From Pseudomonas sp. PSE14 (lineage in GTDB: Bacteria > Pseudomonadota > Gammaproteobacteria > Pseudomonadales > Pseudomonadaceae), in NCBI RefSeq assembly GCF_029203285.1, contig NZ_CP115669.1, forward strand, positions 248,001 to 312,000: a stretch of DNA of 64,000 nucleotides. Direction: 5' to 3'. Below, in pieces: positions 1 to 9,949 of the stretch. The notes beneath the pieces were generated by a model. The model did not search any database. It was not told the DNA's origin and saw nothing but the letters and a program-made list of their open reading frames with translations. The position numbers and the translations under genes were made by a program. Each line of letters starts with the position of its first letter. Within the stretch, counting starts at the first letter, position 1.

Positions 1-234
1 ATGGCGCAACGCGGCCTTCGAGCAGACCTTCGGCATCACCCGCGCCGCCGGCCTGGCCTCCACACTGAACCGCATGCCCCTGCCCGAGCGCACCTGGCAG
101 GTGCTCGACCTGCCCGACCAGTTCGGCAACTACCAATCCTTCAACAGCCACTGCTCGCGCATCCTCATCCGCGAGGGCGTGGCCTGGCGCGTCTTCGTGC
201 TGCGCCAGGCGAACAAGGCGACGGAGCTGCATCC

Positions 235-238
<4 letters not shown>
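1..238 (+). CDS. 3' end of an upstream gene, unidentified (truncated by window edge)
   Basis: An open frame enters from the left edge (first full codon at 2) and stops at TGA 236-238. The visible 78 residues start WRNAAFEQTFGI and end KATELHP. The stop overlaps the ATG of the next gene in an ATGA arrangement, so the two are translationally coupled and probably work together. The fragment is too short for me to assign a family. A PAS-like sensory tail would fit a partner of the downstream sigma-54 activator, but that is a guess. Confidence 0.55.
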
Positions 239-1671
<1,433 letters not shown>

Positions 1672-1704
1672 GCGCCGCCTGATAGTCCGCGATTTTCTGA
1701 AAAG

Positions 1705-1843
1705 CCCCTCACCCCAGCCCTCTCCCAAAGGGAGAGGGGGCCGTCTGGAGCGCGCGAGTGATTGCGAGTCAGCCGGCGAGCTCGCAAGGTGAAGCTCATG
1801 CCGATCAGTCCCCTCTCCCTCCGGGAGAGGATTAGGGTGAGGG
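1705..1843. repeat. inverted pair of CCCTCACCC...CTCTCCC repeats
   Basis: Two imperfect copies of about 35 bp face each other: 1705-1740 (CCCCTCACCCCAGCCCTCTC, then an AAAGGGAGAGGGG arm) and 1810-1843 (its reverse-complement form ending AGGGTGAGGG). Each can also fold internally (CTCTCCC / GGGAGAG). This is a common dispersed intergenic repeat type in Pseudomonas and relatives. No coding potential is seen. Confidence 0.7.
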
Positions 1844-1870
1844 CGGCCGAAGGCCCCGAGTTGCGACAAG

Positions 1871-1896
1871 GTTCGCGAGCAAGCTCGCTCCTACAG
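1871..1896. repeat. single REP element
   Basis: A single copy of the REP core (GTTCGCGAGCAAGCTCGCTC followed by CTACAG) that recurs through the window, usually as inverted pairs. It contains the palindrome GCGAGCAAGCTCGC. It sits in the 500-bp gap between the activator gene and the N-demethylase operon. Confidence 0.8.
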
Positions 1897-1955
1897 ACAG
1901 CATTTCCTCAGCACCCGATCACGCCGTCATCACTACTCTTCAAAAACGCTCCTGC

Positions 1956-1993
1956 GACAATCCACCGCTGCAAGCCTGCCTACAGGCGTTGTC
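1956..1993. promoter_or_regulatory. candidate activator-binding dyad upstream of the sigma-54 promoter
   Basis: A perfect inverted repeat GCCTG-CCTA-CAGGC (1974-1987) is flanked by GACAA (1956-1960) and TTGTC (1989-1993). It lies about 70-100 bp upstream of the -24 element at 2060, the usual distance for an enhancer-binding protein. Dyads of this size also occur by chance, so this is tentative. Confidence 0.35.
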
Positions 1994-2057
1994 ATTTCTG
2001 CTTACACCTCTGATCTCATATTTTTACTTTTCCTTTAAATTTCAATTGCTTAACTAT

Positions 2058-2074
2058 TTGGCACAGTCTGTGCC
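2058..2074 (+). promoter_or_regulatory. sigma-54 (-24/-12) promoter of the N-demethylase operon
   Basis: The sequence TTGGCACAGTCTGTGCC has GG at 2060-2061 and GC at 2072-2073, separated by exactly 10 bp. It matches the -24 block TTGGCAC perfectly. Transcription would start near 2085, about 80 nt before the first gene. A sigma-54 activator is encoded just upstream. Confidence 0.75.
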
Positions 2075-2167
2075 CTGTCTCCTGCGACCCGTGACCGTGC
2101 ACGGGTCCTCGAATCGCGCCGGCGCTCCTGACTTCAGAGAGCCGGCAGTTCTGGAGGCACAAGAATA

Positions 2168-2767
2168 ATGCTCATCACAGGTATCAAGAGCCGGCCGGTC
2201 TACGACCAGTTGCGCCCGCTCGCTGGTGGCCATCACCACATCATCGCCGGCCAGGGCAGCGGCGGCGCCGCCATGCTCCGCCTGCTCGCCGACATGCCGC
2301 GCACAGCGCCCATCCGCGTGCTGTATTCCACCGAGACTTTCTCCGGCCAGGATCACCTCGCCGCGCTGCGCGACATCACCGACGTGGAGCTGGCGATCTA
2401 CCCGAGCAACCGCGCGCTGGTCGATGACCTGCACGCCCTGCTGGGCCAGTCGCGCATGGGCACCCGCCTGTATCTGGCCGGCTCGGAAAGCTTCATCGGC
2501 ACCGCCATGCAGGCCGCCGACGCGATCAACCTGAACAAGGACGAGGTGCTGCGCGAACACGCCGGCTCCTTCGTACGTCGCGTCTGGTGCGTGCACTGCG
2601 ACGGCTACACCGAGAACGTCACCCAGCGCGTCTTCGAGTGTCCGCACTGCGCCCGCACCCTGGTGGTCCGCGACCACTACTCCCGCCGCCTCGCGGCCTT
2701 CCAGGCGGTGAAGGCCGACGCCGAAGTCCCCGGCGAACTGCCCGAAGCCGAGGAGCTCGACACATGA
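2168..2767 (+). CDS. DmmA-family subunit of a dimethylamine monooxygenase-like N-demethylase
   Basis: 199 residues, first gene of a three-gene operon. The N-terminal part (about 1-135) is an alpha/beta domain. The C-terminal 45 residues carry two CxxC pairs (WCVHCDG and FECPHCA), a rubredoxin/zinc-ribbon-like metal site. This layout matches DmmA-type proteins that accompany a ferredoxin-reductase subunit and a DUF3445 heme subunit in secondary-amine demethylation. ATG 2168 follows the ribosome site GGAGG. The stop overlaps the next ATG (ATGA), so translation is coupled. The substrate (dimethylamine or another N-methyl compound) cannot be read from sequence. Confidence 0.75.
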   Translation: MLITGIKSRPVYDQLRPLAGGHHHIIAGQGSGGAAMLRLLADMPRTAPIRVLYSTETFSGQDHLAALRDITDVELAIYPSNRALVDDLHALLGQSRMGTRLYLAGSESFIGTAMQAADAINLNKDEVLREHAGSFVRRVWCVHCDGYTENVTQRVFECPHCARTLVVRDHYSRRLAAFQAVKADAEVPGELPEAEELDT

Positions 2768-3732
2768 GCCAGTCCAACGGAACCCTCAACGTCCGCGTCA
2801 CCCGCATCGAGCAGGTGACCCCGGAGATCAAGCGCTTCACCCTGGCCTCCACCGACGGCGCTCATCTGACGCCGTTCTCCGGCGGCAGCAACGTCGTGGT
2901 GCTGATGCCCCACGCGACCGGCACCTACCGCAACGCCTACTCGCTGATGAGTTCGCCCTACGACGCCAGCGCCTACCAGATCGCCGTGCGCCGCGTGGAA
3001 GAAGGTCGTGGCGGCTCGAAGTACATGCACGACGTGGTGCAGGAAGGCGACGAGCTGGAAATCCTGCGCCCGGTGAACCTGTTCCCGCTGAGCAAGCACG
3101 CGCGCCTGCACCTGTTCATCGCCGGCGGCGTGGGCATCACCCCGGTGTGCTCGCAACTGGCCGAACTGCGCCTGCGCGGCACGCCCTTCGAAGTGCACCT
3201 GGCGGTGCGCGGCGACGCCCATGCGCGCCTGGGCGAAGAACTGCGGCAGGAATACGGCGACGCCGTGCGCCTGTACCGCGACGACCGTGGCGAGCGCCTG
3301 AACATTGCCGAAGTGCTGGCCGACCGGCCGCTGGGCAGCGACGTCTACGTCTGCGGCCCCGAGGGCATGATCCAGGCGACGATCGACGCCGCCCACGCCC
3401 ACGGCTGGACCGACAGCCACATCCACTATGAGCGCTTCCTCGAACAGGGCAGCGTCGGCGAGGCGTTCCAGGTCACCCTGGCGCGCAGCGGCGCGACCAT
3501 CCAGGTGTCGCCCGACCAGAGCCTGCTGGAGGCCGCCGAGGCCGCTGGCCACGAGATCCCGTACCTGTGCCGCGGCGGCGCTTGCGGCATGTGCGAGACC
3601 AACGTCCTGGAGCTGGACGGAGAAATCCTCCACACCGACGACTGGCTGTCCGACGAGGACAAGGCCGCCAACAAGAAAATCATGCCCTGCGTGTCGCGTG
3701 CCAAGTGCTCGCGGCTGGTCATCGACTGCTGA
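2764..3732 (+). CDS. PDR/VanB-family ferredoxin reductase subunit of the N-demethylase
   Basis: 322 residues with three domains: an FMN/FAD-binding barrel (RNAYSLMS, about residues 55-65), an NAD(P)-binding fold (FIAGGVGITP about 118-127; VYVCGPEGM about 195-203) and a C-terminal plant-type [2Fe-2S] domain (CRGGACGMC with a distal Cys near KKIMPCV). Such single-chain reductases pass NAD(P)H electrons to an oxygenase. It sits between the DmmA-like and DUF3445 genes, overlapping the former by 4 nt and ending 14 nt before the latter, so it is very likely their electron donor. Confidence 0.85.
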   Translation: MSQSNGTLNVRVTRIEQVTPEIKRFTLASTDGAHLTPFSGGSNVVVLMPHATGTYRNAYSLMSSPYDASAYQIAVRRVEEGRGGSKYMHDVVQEGDELEILRPVNLFPLSKHARLHLFIAGGVGITPVCSQLAELRLRGTPFEVHLAVRGDAHARLGEELRQEYGDAVRLYRDDRGERLNIAEVLADRPLGSDVYVCGPEGMIQATIDAAHAHGWTDSHIHYERFLEQGSVGEAFQVTLARSGATIQVSPDQSLLEAAEAAGHEIPYLCRGGACGMCETNVLELDGEILHTDDWLSDEDKAANKKIMPCVSRAKCSRLVIDC

Positions 3733-3746
3733 GCCGGAGAACGACC

Positions 3747-4763
3747 ATGACCATCCAATTCCGCCCCGACGAAACCTACCGCGACGACTACACCTACGCG
3801 AACAGCCAGGAATGCATCGACCGCGCGCCCTGGCCCTTCCCGGACGATGAGTACATGTACTCGATGAACCTGGAGCCGCACGTCAGCGTGGGCAACGATG
3901 CCTTGCGCGCGGTGTTCGACATCGACGAGCACTACATCAGCGAGTGCCGCGACCGTGCGATCACCCTGGAGAAGGACCCAGGCATGCACTACGTCTCCGC
4001 GCCGCACATGATGGAGGCGCAGTGGGACCTGCTCGAACTGATCATGGAGTCCTACGCCAAGGACTACCCGGAGTACTTCTCCCTGGAGAAGGACGGCACC
4101 CGCTGGCACTGGACCAACAAGCTGCTGAACATCGACGACACCTTCACCTTCGGTGATCCGTCGACCCTGCCCTATGAGCCGATGGAGTACGTCACCCGCC
4201 AGGCCCAGGGCGACTGGGTCCTGCAGGAAGAGCGCGACGGCACCCTGTACTGGGGCGCGGGCATCGCCACCCAGCGCGCGGACTATTCGCTGCGCTTCAA
4301 CCTGGGCATGGCCTGGCACGAATTCCACGGCCCGGTGCCGCTGGTGAAGGAAACCGGCATGCTCGACCGTGCGCTGAAGTTCCTGCTGCGCCTGCGCAAC
4401 GGCCACCCGGTGCGCCGCCTGAACTGGTCGCTGACCGTCAACCCGCGCCTGGACGTGTCCGCCGAGTCCCTGCCCGAGTGGGCGCCGGACCGCACCACGG
4501 TGACCGCCGAGAACGCCGGTAAAAAGGTCTACTTGCGCATCGAGCTGCAACCGCTGCACCGTCTGCCGCGCAGCAACGCCATCGTGTTCCCGATCCGCAC
4601 CTACCTGCTGAGCCTGGAAGACATCGCCACCAACCCGGCGTGGGCCAAGCGCATGCACCGCGTGCTCAAGTCCCTCAACCAGGAACTGGTCGACTACAAG
4701 GGCTTCACCCGCTACCGCGACCAGGCCGTGGAGTGGCTCTCGCAGTTCGACGACGGCCAGTAA
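3747..4763 (+). CDS. DUF3445 heme-dependent oxidative N-demethylase alpha-type subunit
   Basis: 338 residues of the DUF3445 (heme-dependent oxidative N-demethylase) family, whose members use a heme with reductase partners to remove methyl groups from secondary amines as formaldehyde. Family-typical stretches include the GWVLQEE-like segment (GDWVLQEERD), HEFHGPVP and the C-terminal WAKRMHRVLKSL. ATG 3747 is preceded by GGAG and gives the family's usual length; the frame is open upstream only inside the previous gene. It completes a DmmA-reductase-DUF3445 trio. Family assignment is firm; the natural substrate is unknown. Confidence 0.8.
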   Translation: MTIQFRPDETYRDDYTYANSQECIDRAPWPFPDDEYMYSMNLEPHVSVGNDALRAVFDIDEHYISECRDRAITLEKDPGMHYVSAPHMMEAQWDLLELIMESYAKDYPEYFSLEKDGTRWHWTNKLLNIDDTFTFGDPSTLPYEPMEYVTRQAQGDWVLQEERDGTLYWGAGIATQRADYSLRFNLGMAWHEFHGPVPLVKETGMLDRALKFLLRLRNGHPVRRLNWSLTVNPRLDVSAESLPEWAPDRTTVTAENAGKKVYLRIELQPLHRLPRSNAIVFPIRTYLLSLEDIATNPAWAKRMHRVLKSLNQELVDYKGFTRYRDQAVEWLSQFDDGQ

Positions 4764-4803
4764 CGCCGCGCCATCACACACAACTAAAAACCCGAAAAGG
4801 GAA

Positions 4804-4829
4804 CCGGCGGGCGTCGTGAGGCCCGCCGG
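4804..4829 (+). terminator. GC-rich hairpin after the N-demethylase operon
   Basis: A perfect 9-bp stem, CCGGCGGGC (4804-4812) with GCCCGCCGG (4821-4829), lies in the 108-nt gap before the permease. There is no T-run after it, so it may be a partial terminator, an RNA-stabilising hairpin or a processing site rather than a full stop. Confidence 0.5.
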
Positions 4830-4871
4830 CTGATTGCCTTCTGCCCATCAACCCCCTGAGAGGAAACAACG

Positions 4872-6401
4872 ATGAGTGGGTCCCCTGCCAAGCGTGCCGC
4901 TGGCGTAACCGATTCCGATGCCGAGCAGCTCGCTGCCCTCGGCTACAGCTCCAATTTCGAACGCAGCATGAGCCTGTGGGAGAACTTTTCCCTGGGCTTC
5001 ACCTACCTGTCGCCTGTCGTGGGCGTCTATACCCTGTTCGGCCTGTGCCTGGCCGCCGGGGGGCCGCCGATGTTCTGGACCTACCTGCTGATCGGCCTGG
5101 GTCAGTTGCTGGTGTGCCTGGTGTTCTGTGAGGTGGTCTCGCAGTTCCCGATCTCCGGCGGCGTCTACCCCTGGGCGCGTCGCCTGGTGGGCAAGCGCTG
5201 GGCGTGGATGGTCGGCTGGGTGTACGCCTGGGCGCTGTGCACCTCCATCGCCGGCATCGCCGTAGGCGCCAGCCCGTACATGGCGGCCATGCTCGGCTTC
5301 GAGATGCACGGCAACGCCGCCATCGGCATCGCCCTGGGCCTGATCGCCCTGTCCACCGTGCTCAACCTGTCCGGCACCAAGCTGCTGGCCCGCGTCGCCA
5401 TGTTCGGCTTCATCTGCGAACTGGGCGGTGCGCTGCTGGTCGGCGGCTACCTGTTGATCTTCGAGCGCCACAACGACTTCAGCGTGCTGTTCAACACCTT
5501 CGACATCAAGGTCGACGGCAGCTACTGGCCGGCCTTCCTCGCCGCGTCGCTGGCGGGGCTGTTCCAGTACTACGGCTTCGAGGCCTGTGGCGACGTCGCC
5601 GAGGAAACCCCGAACCCCGGCAGGATGATCCCCAAGACCATGCGCATGACCATTTACATCGGCGGTGCCGCCGCGATGTTCGCCTGCCTGGCGCTGATCC
5701 TCTCGGTGCCGGACATCCAGCGCGTGATCAACGGCGAAGACACCGACCCGGTAACCACCATCCTGGCCAACGCCTTCGGACCGGTGGGTTCGAAACTGGT
5801 GATGGCGGTGGTGATGGTGTCGTTCGTGTCCTGCGTACTGAGCCTGCAAGCTGCCGCCAGCCGCCTGCTGTTCGCCTATGCCCGTGACGAGATGATCGTC
5901 GGCAGCAAGGCCCTGTCCAAGCTCAACACCAACCACGTGCCAGCCGTTGCGCTGGTGGTGGCGGGCGTGATGCCGGCGGCCATCGTCTGCCTGGGCCTGT
6001 TCATGGCCGATGCCGTGGCGACCATCGTCGGCTTCGCCGCGATCGGCATCTACGTGTCGTTCCAGCTGATCGTCATCGCCGCGCTGATCGCCCGCGCCAA
6101 GGGCTGGGTGCCCGGCGGGCAGTTCACCCTCGGCAAATGGGGCGTGCTGGTGAACGTGGCCGCGCTGGTCTACGGCGTGGCGGCAATCACCAACATGGTG
6201 TGGCCGCGCACCCCGGATGCTCCCTGGTACATGAACTACTCGATGATCCTCACCACGCTGGTGGTGCTGGGCGCGGGCCTGCTCTACATGCTGCTGGCCA
6301 AGCCCTACGACAAGGGCACCGCGCCGGCCGGCGACGCCCACCGGATCTCCGGCCGCCAACTACCCGCGCGCGCTGCGGGCGCGCTGACCGAACCGGCTTG
6401 A
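4872..6401 (+). CDS. APC-superfamily amino acid / amine permease
   Basis: 509 residues with about 12 hydrophobic segments. The first transmembrane block contains the APC-type motif (GFTYLSPVVGVYTLFG), and the region GVYPWARRLVGKRWAW is typical of the amino acid-polyamine-choline group. ATG 4872 follows the ribosome site GAGAGGAAAC. It is 108 nt behind the N-demethylase genes in the same orientation, separated only by a hairpin without a T-run, so it may import the methylated amine or its product. The substrate is inferred from context alone. Confidence 0.8.
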   Translation: MSGSPAKRAAGVTDSDAEQLAALGYSSNFERSMSLWENFSLGFTYLSPVVGVYTLFGLCLAAGGPPMFWTYLLIGLGQLLVCLVFCEVVSQFPISGGVYPWARRLVGKRWAWMVGWVYAWALCTSIAGIAVGASPYMAAMLGFEMHGNAAIGIALGLIALSTVLNLSGTKLLARVAMFGFICELGGALLVGGYLLIFERHNDFSVLFNTFDIKVDGSYWPAFLAASLAGLFQYYGFEACGDVAEETPNPGRMIPKTMRMTIYIGGAAAMFACLALILSVPDIQRVINGEDTDPVTTILANAFGPVGSKLVMAVVMVSFVSCVLSLQAAASRLLFAYARDEMIVGSKALSKLNTNHVPAVALVVAGVMPAAIVCLGLFMADAVATIVGFAAIGIYVSFQLIVIAALIARAKGWVPGGQFTLGKWGVLVNVAALVYGVAAITNMVWPRTPDAPWYMNYSMILTTLVVLGAGLLYMLLAKPYDKGTAPAGDAHRISGRQLPARAAGALTEPA

Positions 6402-6491
6402 TCGCAACGTTGACGCAATTCGGGCCATACGCCTGAGGGGCTGCGTCTGGATCGTCACCTTCCCCTGGTGACGGTCCCCTGCGTTTGCGCA

Positions 6492-6529
6492 ACGGACCAC
6501 CATCCCCGCGATGGTCGGTCCGTTTTTTT
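6492..6529 (+). terminator. Rho-independent terminator after the permease
   Basis: Arms ACGGACC (6492-6498) and GGTCCGT (6517-6523), with a further CCAT/ATGG pairing inside, are followed by seven T residues. It ends the permease unit; the next gene is on the opposite strand. Confidence 0.9.
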
Positions 6530-6556
6530 ATGCCCGCTTTTGTAGGAGCGAGCCTG

Positions 6557-7486
6557 CTATCTGGCGATCCACAGCAGGCACAGCGAGAGCGTCACCAATG
6601 ATCCCAAGGTCGACACCAGAATGCTCCGGGACACCACCGCCGCCTCGCGCTGGTAATACTCGGCGAGCATGAACGGCCCGGTGCCGGTGGGCAGCGCGCT
6701 GAGCAGCAGCGCGGAGTCCGCCCACAGCGGCGGCAGGTCGAAGACCTTGTAGGCGAGGAAGCCGGTGAGCAGCGGCTGGCCGATCAGCTTGATCATCACC
6801 AGCGGCCAGGCGCCGACCTGTTCGCCTTCCTGTTTCTGCGCCAGGAACAGCCCCAGCGACACCAGCGCACAGGGCGTGGTGGCGGCGGCGAGCATGTCGA
6901 GGAAATGCAGCAGCGGCGTCGGCAGGCCGATGCCACTGGCCGCCCACAGCCCGCCGATGATCGGCGACACCACCAGCGGGTTCTTGCCCAGCGCCTTGGT
7001 CACCACCCACACGGCGCGGCCGATGTGCTTCTCGGTCTGCAGGCCGACTTCGATGAACACCACCGAGATGGCGAACAGCACGCAGACCACCAGCAAGGAG
7101 GCGATCAGCGCCGGCTCCAGGCCGTCCTGGCCGAACACCAGCAGGCACAGGGGGATGCCCATGTAGCCGGTGTTGGCGTAGGACGCGCTGAGTCCGTCGA
7201 TGCTCGCCGCCGGTAGCGGGCGGCCCTGTATCAGACGCCAGGCGAGGGTGGCGAAGAACACCAGCAGGCAACCACCGGTGAAGGCAGCGAGGAAGCCCGG
7301 CTGCCAGATTTCCGCCCAGGTCGCGGTGGCGGTGACCTTGAACAGCAGCGCCGGCAGGCACAGCCAGACCACCAGCCGGTTGATCTCCGACGCCGCCTGC
7401 GGGCCGAGGCGGTTGGTGCGCCGGCACAGCCAGCCCACCAGGATCAGCGCGAAGATCGGCAGGACGACGGACAGCACGTGGGACAT
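6557..7486 (-). CDS. AEC-family (auxin efflux carrier) transporter
   Basis: 309 residues from ATG 7486, a hydrophobic protein with about ten predicted membrane segments in two halves. The family signature is seen in SASYANTGYMGIPL near the middle of the first half and in ALPTGTGPFMLAEYY near the end. AEC carriers move organic acids or amines. A TTG six codons earlier (7504) is possible, but ATG 7486 is more likely. The gene is 80 bp downstream of the SDR gene on the same strand. A partial REP core (6539-6557) touches its 3' end. Substrate unknown. Confidence 0.85.
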   Translation of the reverse strand: MSHVLSVVLPIFALILVGWLCRRTNRLGPQAASEINRLVVWLCLPALLFKVTATATWAEIWQPGFLAAFTGGCLLVFFATLAWRLIQGRPLPAASIDGLSASYANTGYMGIPLCLLVFGQDGLEPALIASLLVVCVLFAISVVFIEVGLQTEKHIGRAVWVVTKALGKNPLVVSPIIGGLWAASGIGLPTPLLHFLDMLAAATTPCALVSLGLFLAQKQEGEQVGAWPLVMIKLIGQPLLTGFLAYKVFDLPPLWADSALLLSALPTGTGPFMLAEYYQREAAVVSRSILVSTLGSLVTLSLCLLWIAR

Positions 7487-7566
7487 GGCGGCACAACCGG
7501 ACAACGGAACGGCTGGCGAGCATAGGGGCCGAGGCCGCCGACGTCCAATGCGACCTCGGTCTGAGA

Positions 7567-8247
7567 TCAGACGCGCCCGCTGACCGGGATGCAGGCGCCG
7601 GTGATCGCCGCCGCGTCATCCGAGGCGAGGAACAGCAGGGTCGCCGCCAGTTGTTCCGGGCGCACCCAGCGGTCGAACTCGGCGTCGGGCATGTCGGCGC
7701 GGTTCTGCGGCGTGTCGATGATGCTCGGCATCAGCGCGTTGACGGTGATGCGCGCGTCCTTCAGCTCTTCCGCCAGCGCCTCGGTCAGGCGCATCACACC
7801 GGCCTTGGACGCCGCATAGGCGCCGGTTCCCAGCGCTGCGCGGGTGGCGGCGGCCGCCGCGATATTGAGGATGCGACCTTGACCACGCGCCTTCAGGTGC
7901 GCCAGCGCGGCCTGGCTGGAGACCACGGCGGTGCGCAGGTTGATGCGATACATCAGGTCCCAGGTGTCGACGTCGCCATCGGCCAGGGTTTCCCAGTGGA
8001 AGCCGCCAGCGACGTTGATCAGCGCGTCGAGGCCGCCGAAGTGCTCGCTGGCGCGGTCGATGGCGGTTCGGGCGGCGGTGCTGTCGGTCAGGTCGACGCC
8101 GCCCAGGGACAGCGCGCCGACCTGTGGATAACGCGGACTGACGGCCCGGTCGAGCAAGGCGACCTGCCAGCCGGCGTCGGCGAATCTCTGGCCGACCACG
8201 CTGCCCAGGTGGCCGAAGCCGCCGGTGATGGCGACGATCTTGTTCAT
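7567..8247 (-). CDS. short-chain dehydrogenase/reductase (SDR) family protein, catalytic Ser replaced
   Basis: 226 residues. The Rossmann cofactor motif is GGFGHLG near the N-terminus, NVAG follows at about residue 80, and the YxxxK pair is in GAYAASK. The position 13 residues before the Tyr, where classical SDRs have the catalytic Ser, is Ala (NIAAAAAT), so activity may be altered. ATG 8247 is chosen over GTG 8256 because a GAGGG ribosome site lies properly upstream. It lies 105 bp downstream of the sulfur-import ATPase gene on the same strand, with a possible promoter (CTATAAGG) in the gap, so it may or may not belong to that operon. Confidence 0.85.
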   Translation of the reverse strand: MNKIVAITGGFGHLGSVVGQRFADAGWQVALLDRAVSPRYPQVGALSLGGVDLTDSTAARTAIDRASEHFGGLDALINVAGGFHWETLADGDVDTWDLMYRINLRTAVVSSQAALAHLKARGQGRILNIAAAAATRAALGTGAYAASKAGVMRLTEALAEELKDARITVNALMPSIIDTPQNRADMPDAEFDRWVRPEQLAATLLFLASDDAAAITGACIPVSGRV

Positions 8248-8352
8248 GGAGTGCACCCTCAGGCGTTGGAAGAGCGGCCCTTATAGGGTTAGCACGGTGC
8301 GCGGAGAAAGGTCGCCGATGACAGATATACGGACGGATCGGGACGCGCCGGC

Positions 8353-9162
8353 CTAGCCCTGCATCAGCTCGCCCAGCAATTCGTCCTTGAGCCGTTGCAG
8401 CAGCGCATCCCCGCGTTGGCGCGGGTGTGGCAGGTCCACTCGCACCTCATGGCGAATCCGCCCCGGTCGCGCGTCCATGACGATCACCCGGTCGCCCAGG
8501 TACAGCGCCTCTTCCACGTCATGGGTGACCATGATCATGGTGCTGCGCTGCTGCACCCAGATGCGTTGCAGCTCATGTTGCAGGCGTACGCGGGTGAGGG
8601 CGTCGAGAGCGCCGAAGGGTTCGTCCAGCAGCAGCACCTTGGGCCGGGTGATGAGTGCGCGGGCGATGGCGGCGCGTTGCGCCATGCCGCCGGAGAGCTG
8701 GTGCGGGTAGGCCTGCTCGAAGCCGGTCAGGCCCACCAGTTCCAGGTGATCGGTGACCAGCTCGCGTTTCTCGGCGCGGCTGAGCTTCTGGTTCTTCAGC
8801 GCCAGGGCGATGTTCTCTTCCACGGTCTTCCAGGGGAACAGGCGGTGGTCCTGAAACACGATGCCGCGCGCAAGGCTGGTGCCGGTCACGGCCTCGCCGT
8901 CGAGCAGGATGCGCCCGCTGTAGTCGTTCTCCAGCCCGACGATCAGCCGCAGCAGCGAGGATTTGCCGCAGCCGCTGGCGCCGACGATGCTGACGAACTC
9001 GCCGGGGCGCACCGCCAGGTCGATGTTCTCCAGCACCGGCAGGCTGCGGCCGTCGATGGAATAGGCCTTGCTCAGGCCCTGGATGGCCAGCGCGCCGTGC
9101 TGCGCCTGCTGGGCCGGAAGAATGGCGGGGTCGAGAATCGCGTTCATGGTCTGGGCACTCAT
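8353..9162 (-). CDS. ABC importer ATPase, SsuB/TauB type
   Basis: 269 residues. Walker A GASGCGKSS, Q-loop FQDHRLFPW, signature LSGGMAQR, Walker B VLLLDEPF and the H-loop MVTHD are all present. The FQDHRLFPW / ARALITRPKVLLLDEPFGALD pattern is that of nitrate/sulfonate/taurine importers. It is the last gene of the seven-gene operon starting with the SsuD-like monooxygenase, 25 nt after the second permease gene. It should energise uptake of an organosulfur compound into the cytoplasm. The start could also be the ATG at 9147; neither start has a clear ribosome site. Confidence 0.88.
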   Translation of the reverse strand: MSAQTMNAILDPAILPAQQAQHGALAIQGLSKAYSIDGRSLPVLENIDLAVRPGEFVSIVGASGCGKSSLLRLIVGLENDYSGRILLDGEAVTGTSLARGIVFQDHRLFPWKTVEENIALALKNQKLSRAEKRELVTDHLELVGLTGFEQAYPHQLSGGMAQRAAIARALITRPKVLLLDEPFGALDALTRVRLQHELQRIWVQQRSTMIMVTHDVEEALYLGDRVIVMDARPGRIRHEVRVDLPHPRQRGDALLQRLKDELLGELMQG

Positions 9163-9187
9163 GGCAAAAGGCCGAATTCGAGAAGAG

Positions 9188-9949
9188 CTAGCGCAGGTTG
9201 CGCCAGCGCAGCAGGTGGCGCGCGGCGTGGGCGAACAGCTGGTTCATGGCGTAGCCGAGCAGGCCGATGCTGAGCACGCCGATCACCACGATCTCCATGC
9301 GCGAGCCGGTCTCGGCGGTCATCATCAGGTTGCCCAGGCCCATGCCGGTGGAGAGGAACAGCTCGCAGCCCACCGAGCTGACCCAGGCGAAGGCCAGCGC
9401 GTGCAGCACGCCGTTGCTCAGGCTGGGCAGCGCGCCGGGCAGCAGCACCTCGCGGAACTGCTGCCAGGGGCCGAAGGCGTAGAGACGGCCGACTTCGCGG
9501 TAGCGCTTCTCCACGTCGCGGAAGCCCTCGAAGGCGTTCAGCGTCATCGGGTAGAAGGCGGCCAGGCTGACGATCAGCACCTTGGACGCCTCGCCGCTAC
9601 CGAACCACAGGGCGATCAGCGGGATCAGGCCGAGTATCGGCACCTGGCGTATCGTGTGATACAGCGGCGCGAACAGCCGCTCCAGCGGCCGCGATAGCGC
9701 CATGCCGGCGCCCAGCGTGAAGCCGGCGAGTACGCCCAGCAGCAGGCCGAGGCAGGTGCGTTGCAGGCTGGCGGAGACGCTCAGCCACAGCTCGCCGGTG
9801 TCGATCAGCTCGGCGAAGCCGGCGCCGATGCGCTCCAGCGGCACGAAGGCATAGGCGGCGCTGGCGCCCTGTTGCGACTGCCAGTGCCAGGCGGCGATGA
9901 GCAGCGCCGGCAGCACCAGTCCGCGCAGCGATTTGAAATAGCGAGTCAT
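9188..9949 (-). CDS. ABC importer permease (SsuC/TauC type), second of two
   Basis: 253 residues with about six membrane segments. The cytoplasmic ATPase-contact (EAA-like) loop is in the region VGRLYAFGPWQQFREVLLPG, typical of binding-protein-dependent permeases of the sulfonate/nitrate group. ATG 9949 overlaps the stop of the preceding permease (ATGA type), so the two are made together. The neighbouring permease is a clearly different sequence, so the importer probably has a heterodimeric membrane part, unlike SsuC, which is a single permease. Confidence 0.85.
   Translation of the reverse strand: MTRYFKSLRGLVLPALLIAAWHWQSQQGASAAYAFVPLERIGAGFAELIDTGELWLSVSASLQRTCLGLLLGVLAGFTLGAGMALSRPLERLFAPLYHTIRQVPILGLIPLIALWFGSGEASKVLIVSLAAFYPMTLNAFEGFRDVEKRYREVGRLYAFGPWQQFREVLLPGALPSLSNGVLHALAFAWVSSVGCELFLSTGMGLGNLMMTAETGSRMEIVVIGVLSIGLLGYAMNQLFAHAARHLLRWRNLR

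Noticed and set aside
1..234. N-terminal extension of the sigma-54 activator frame to base 1
   Set aside because: The extension is Arg/Pro-rich shadow sequence. The true upstream frame is another one ending at 236-238, and ATG 235 starts a proper PAS domain.
6539..6557. Complete REP element near the AEC transporter 3' end
   Set aside because: Only one arm (TTGTAGGAGCGAGCCTGCT) is present, so it is a remnant rather than a full element.
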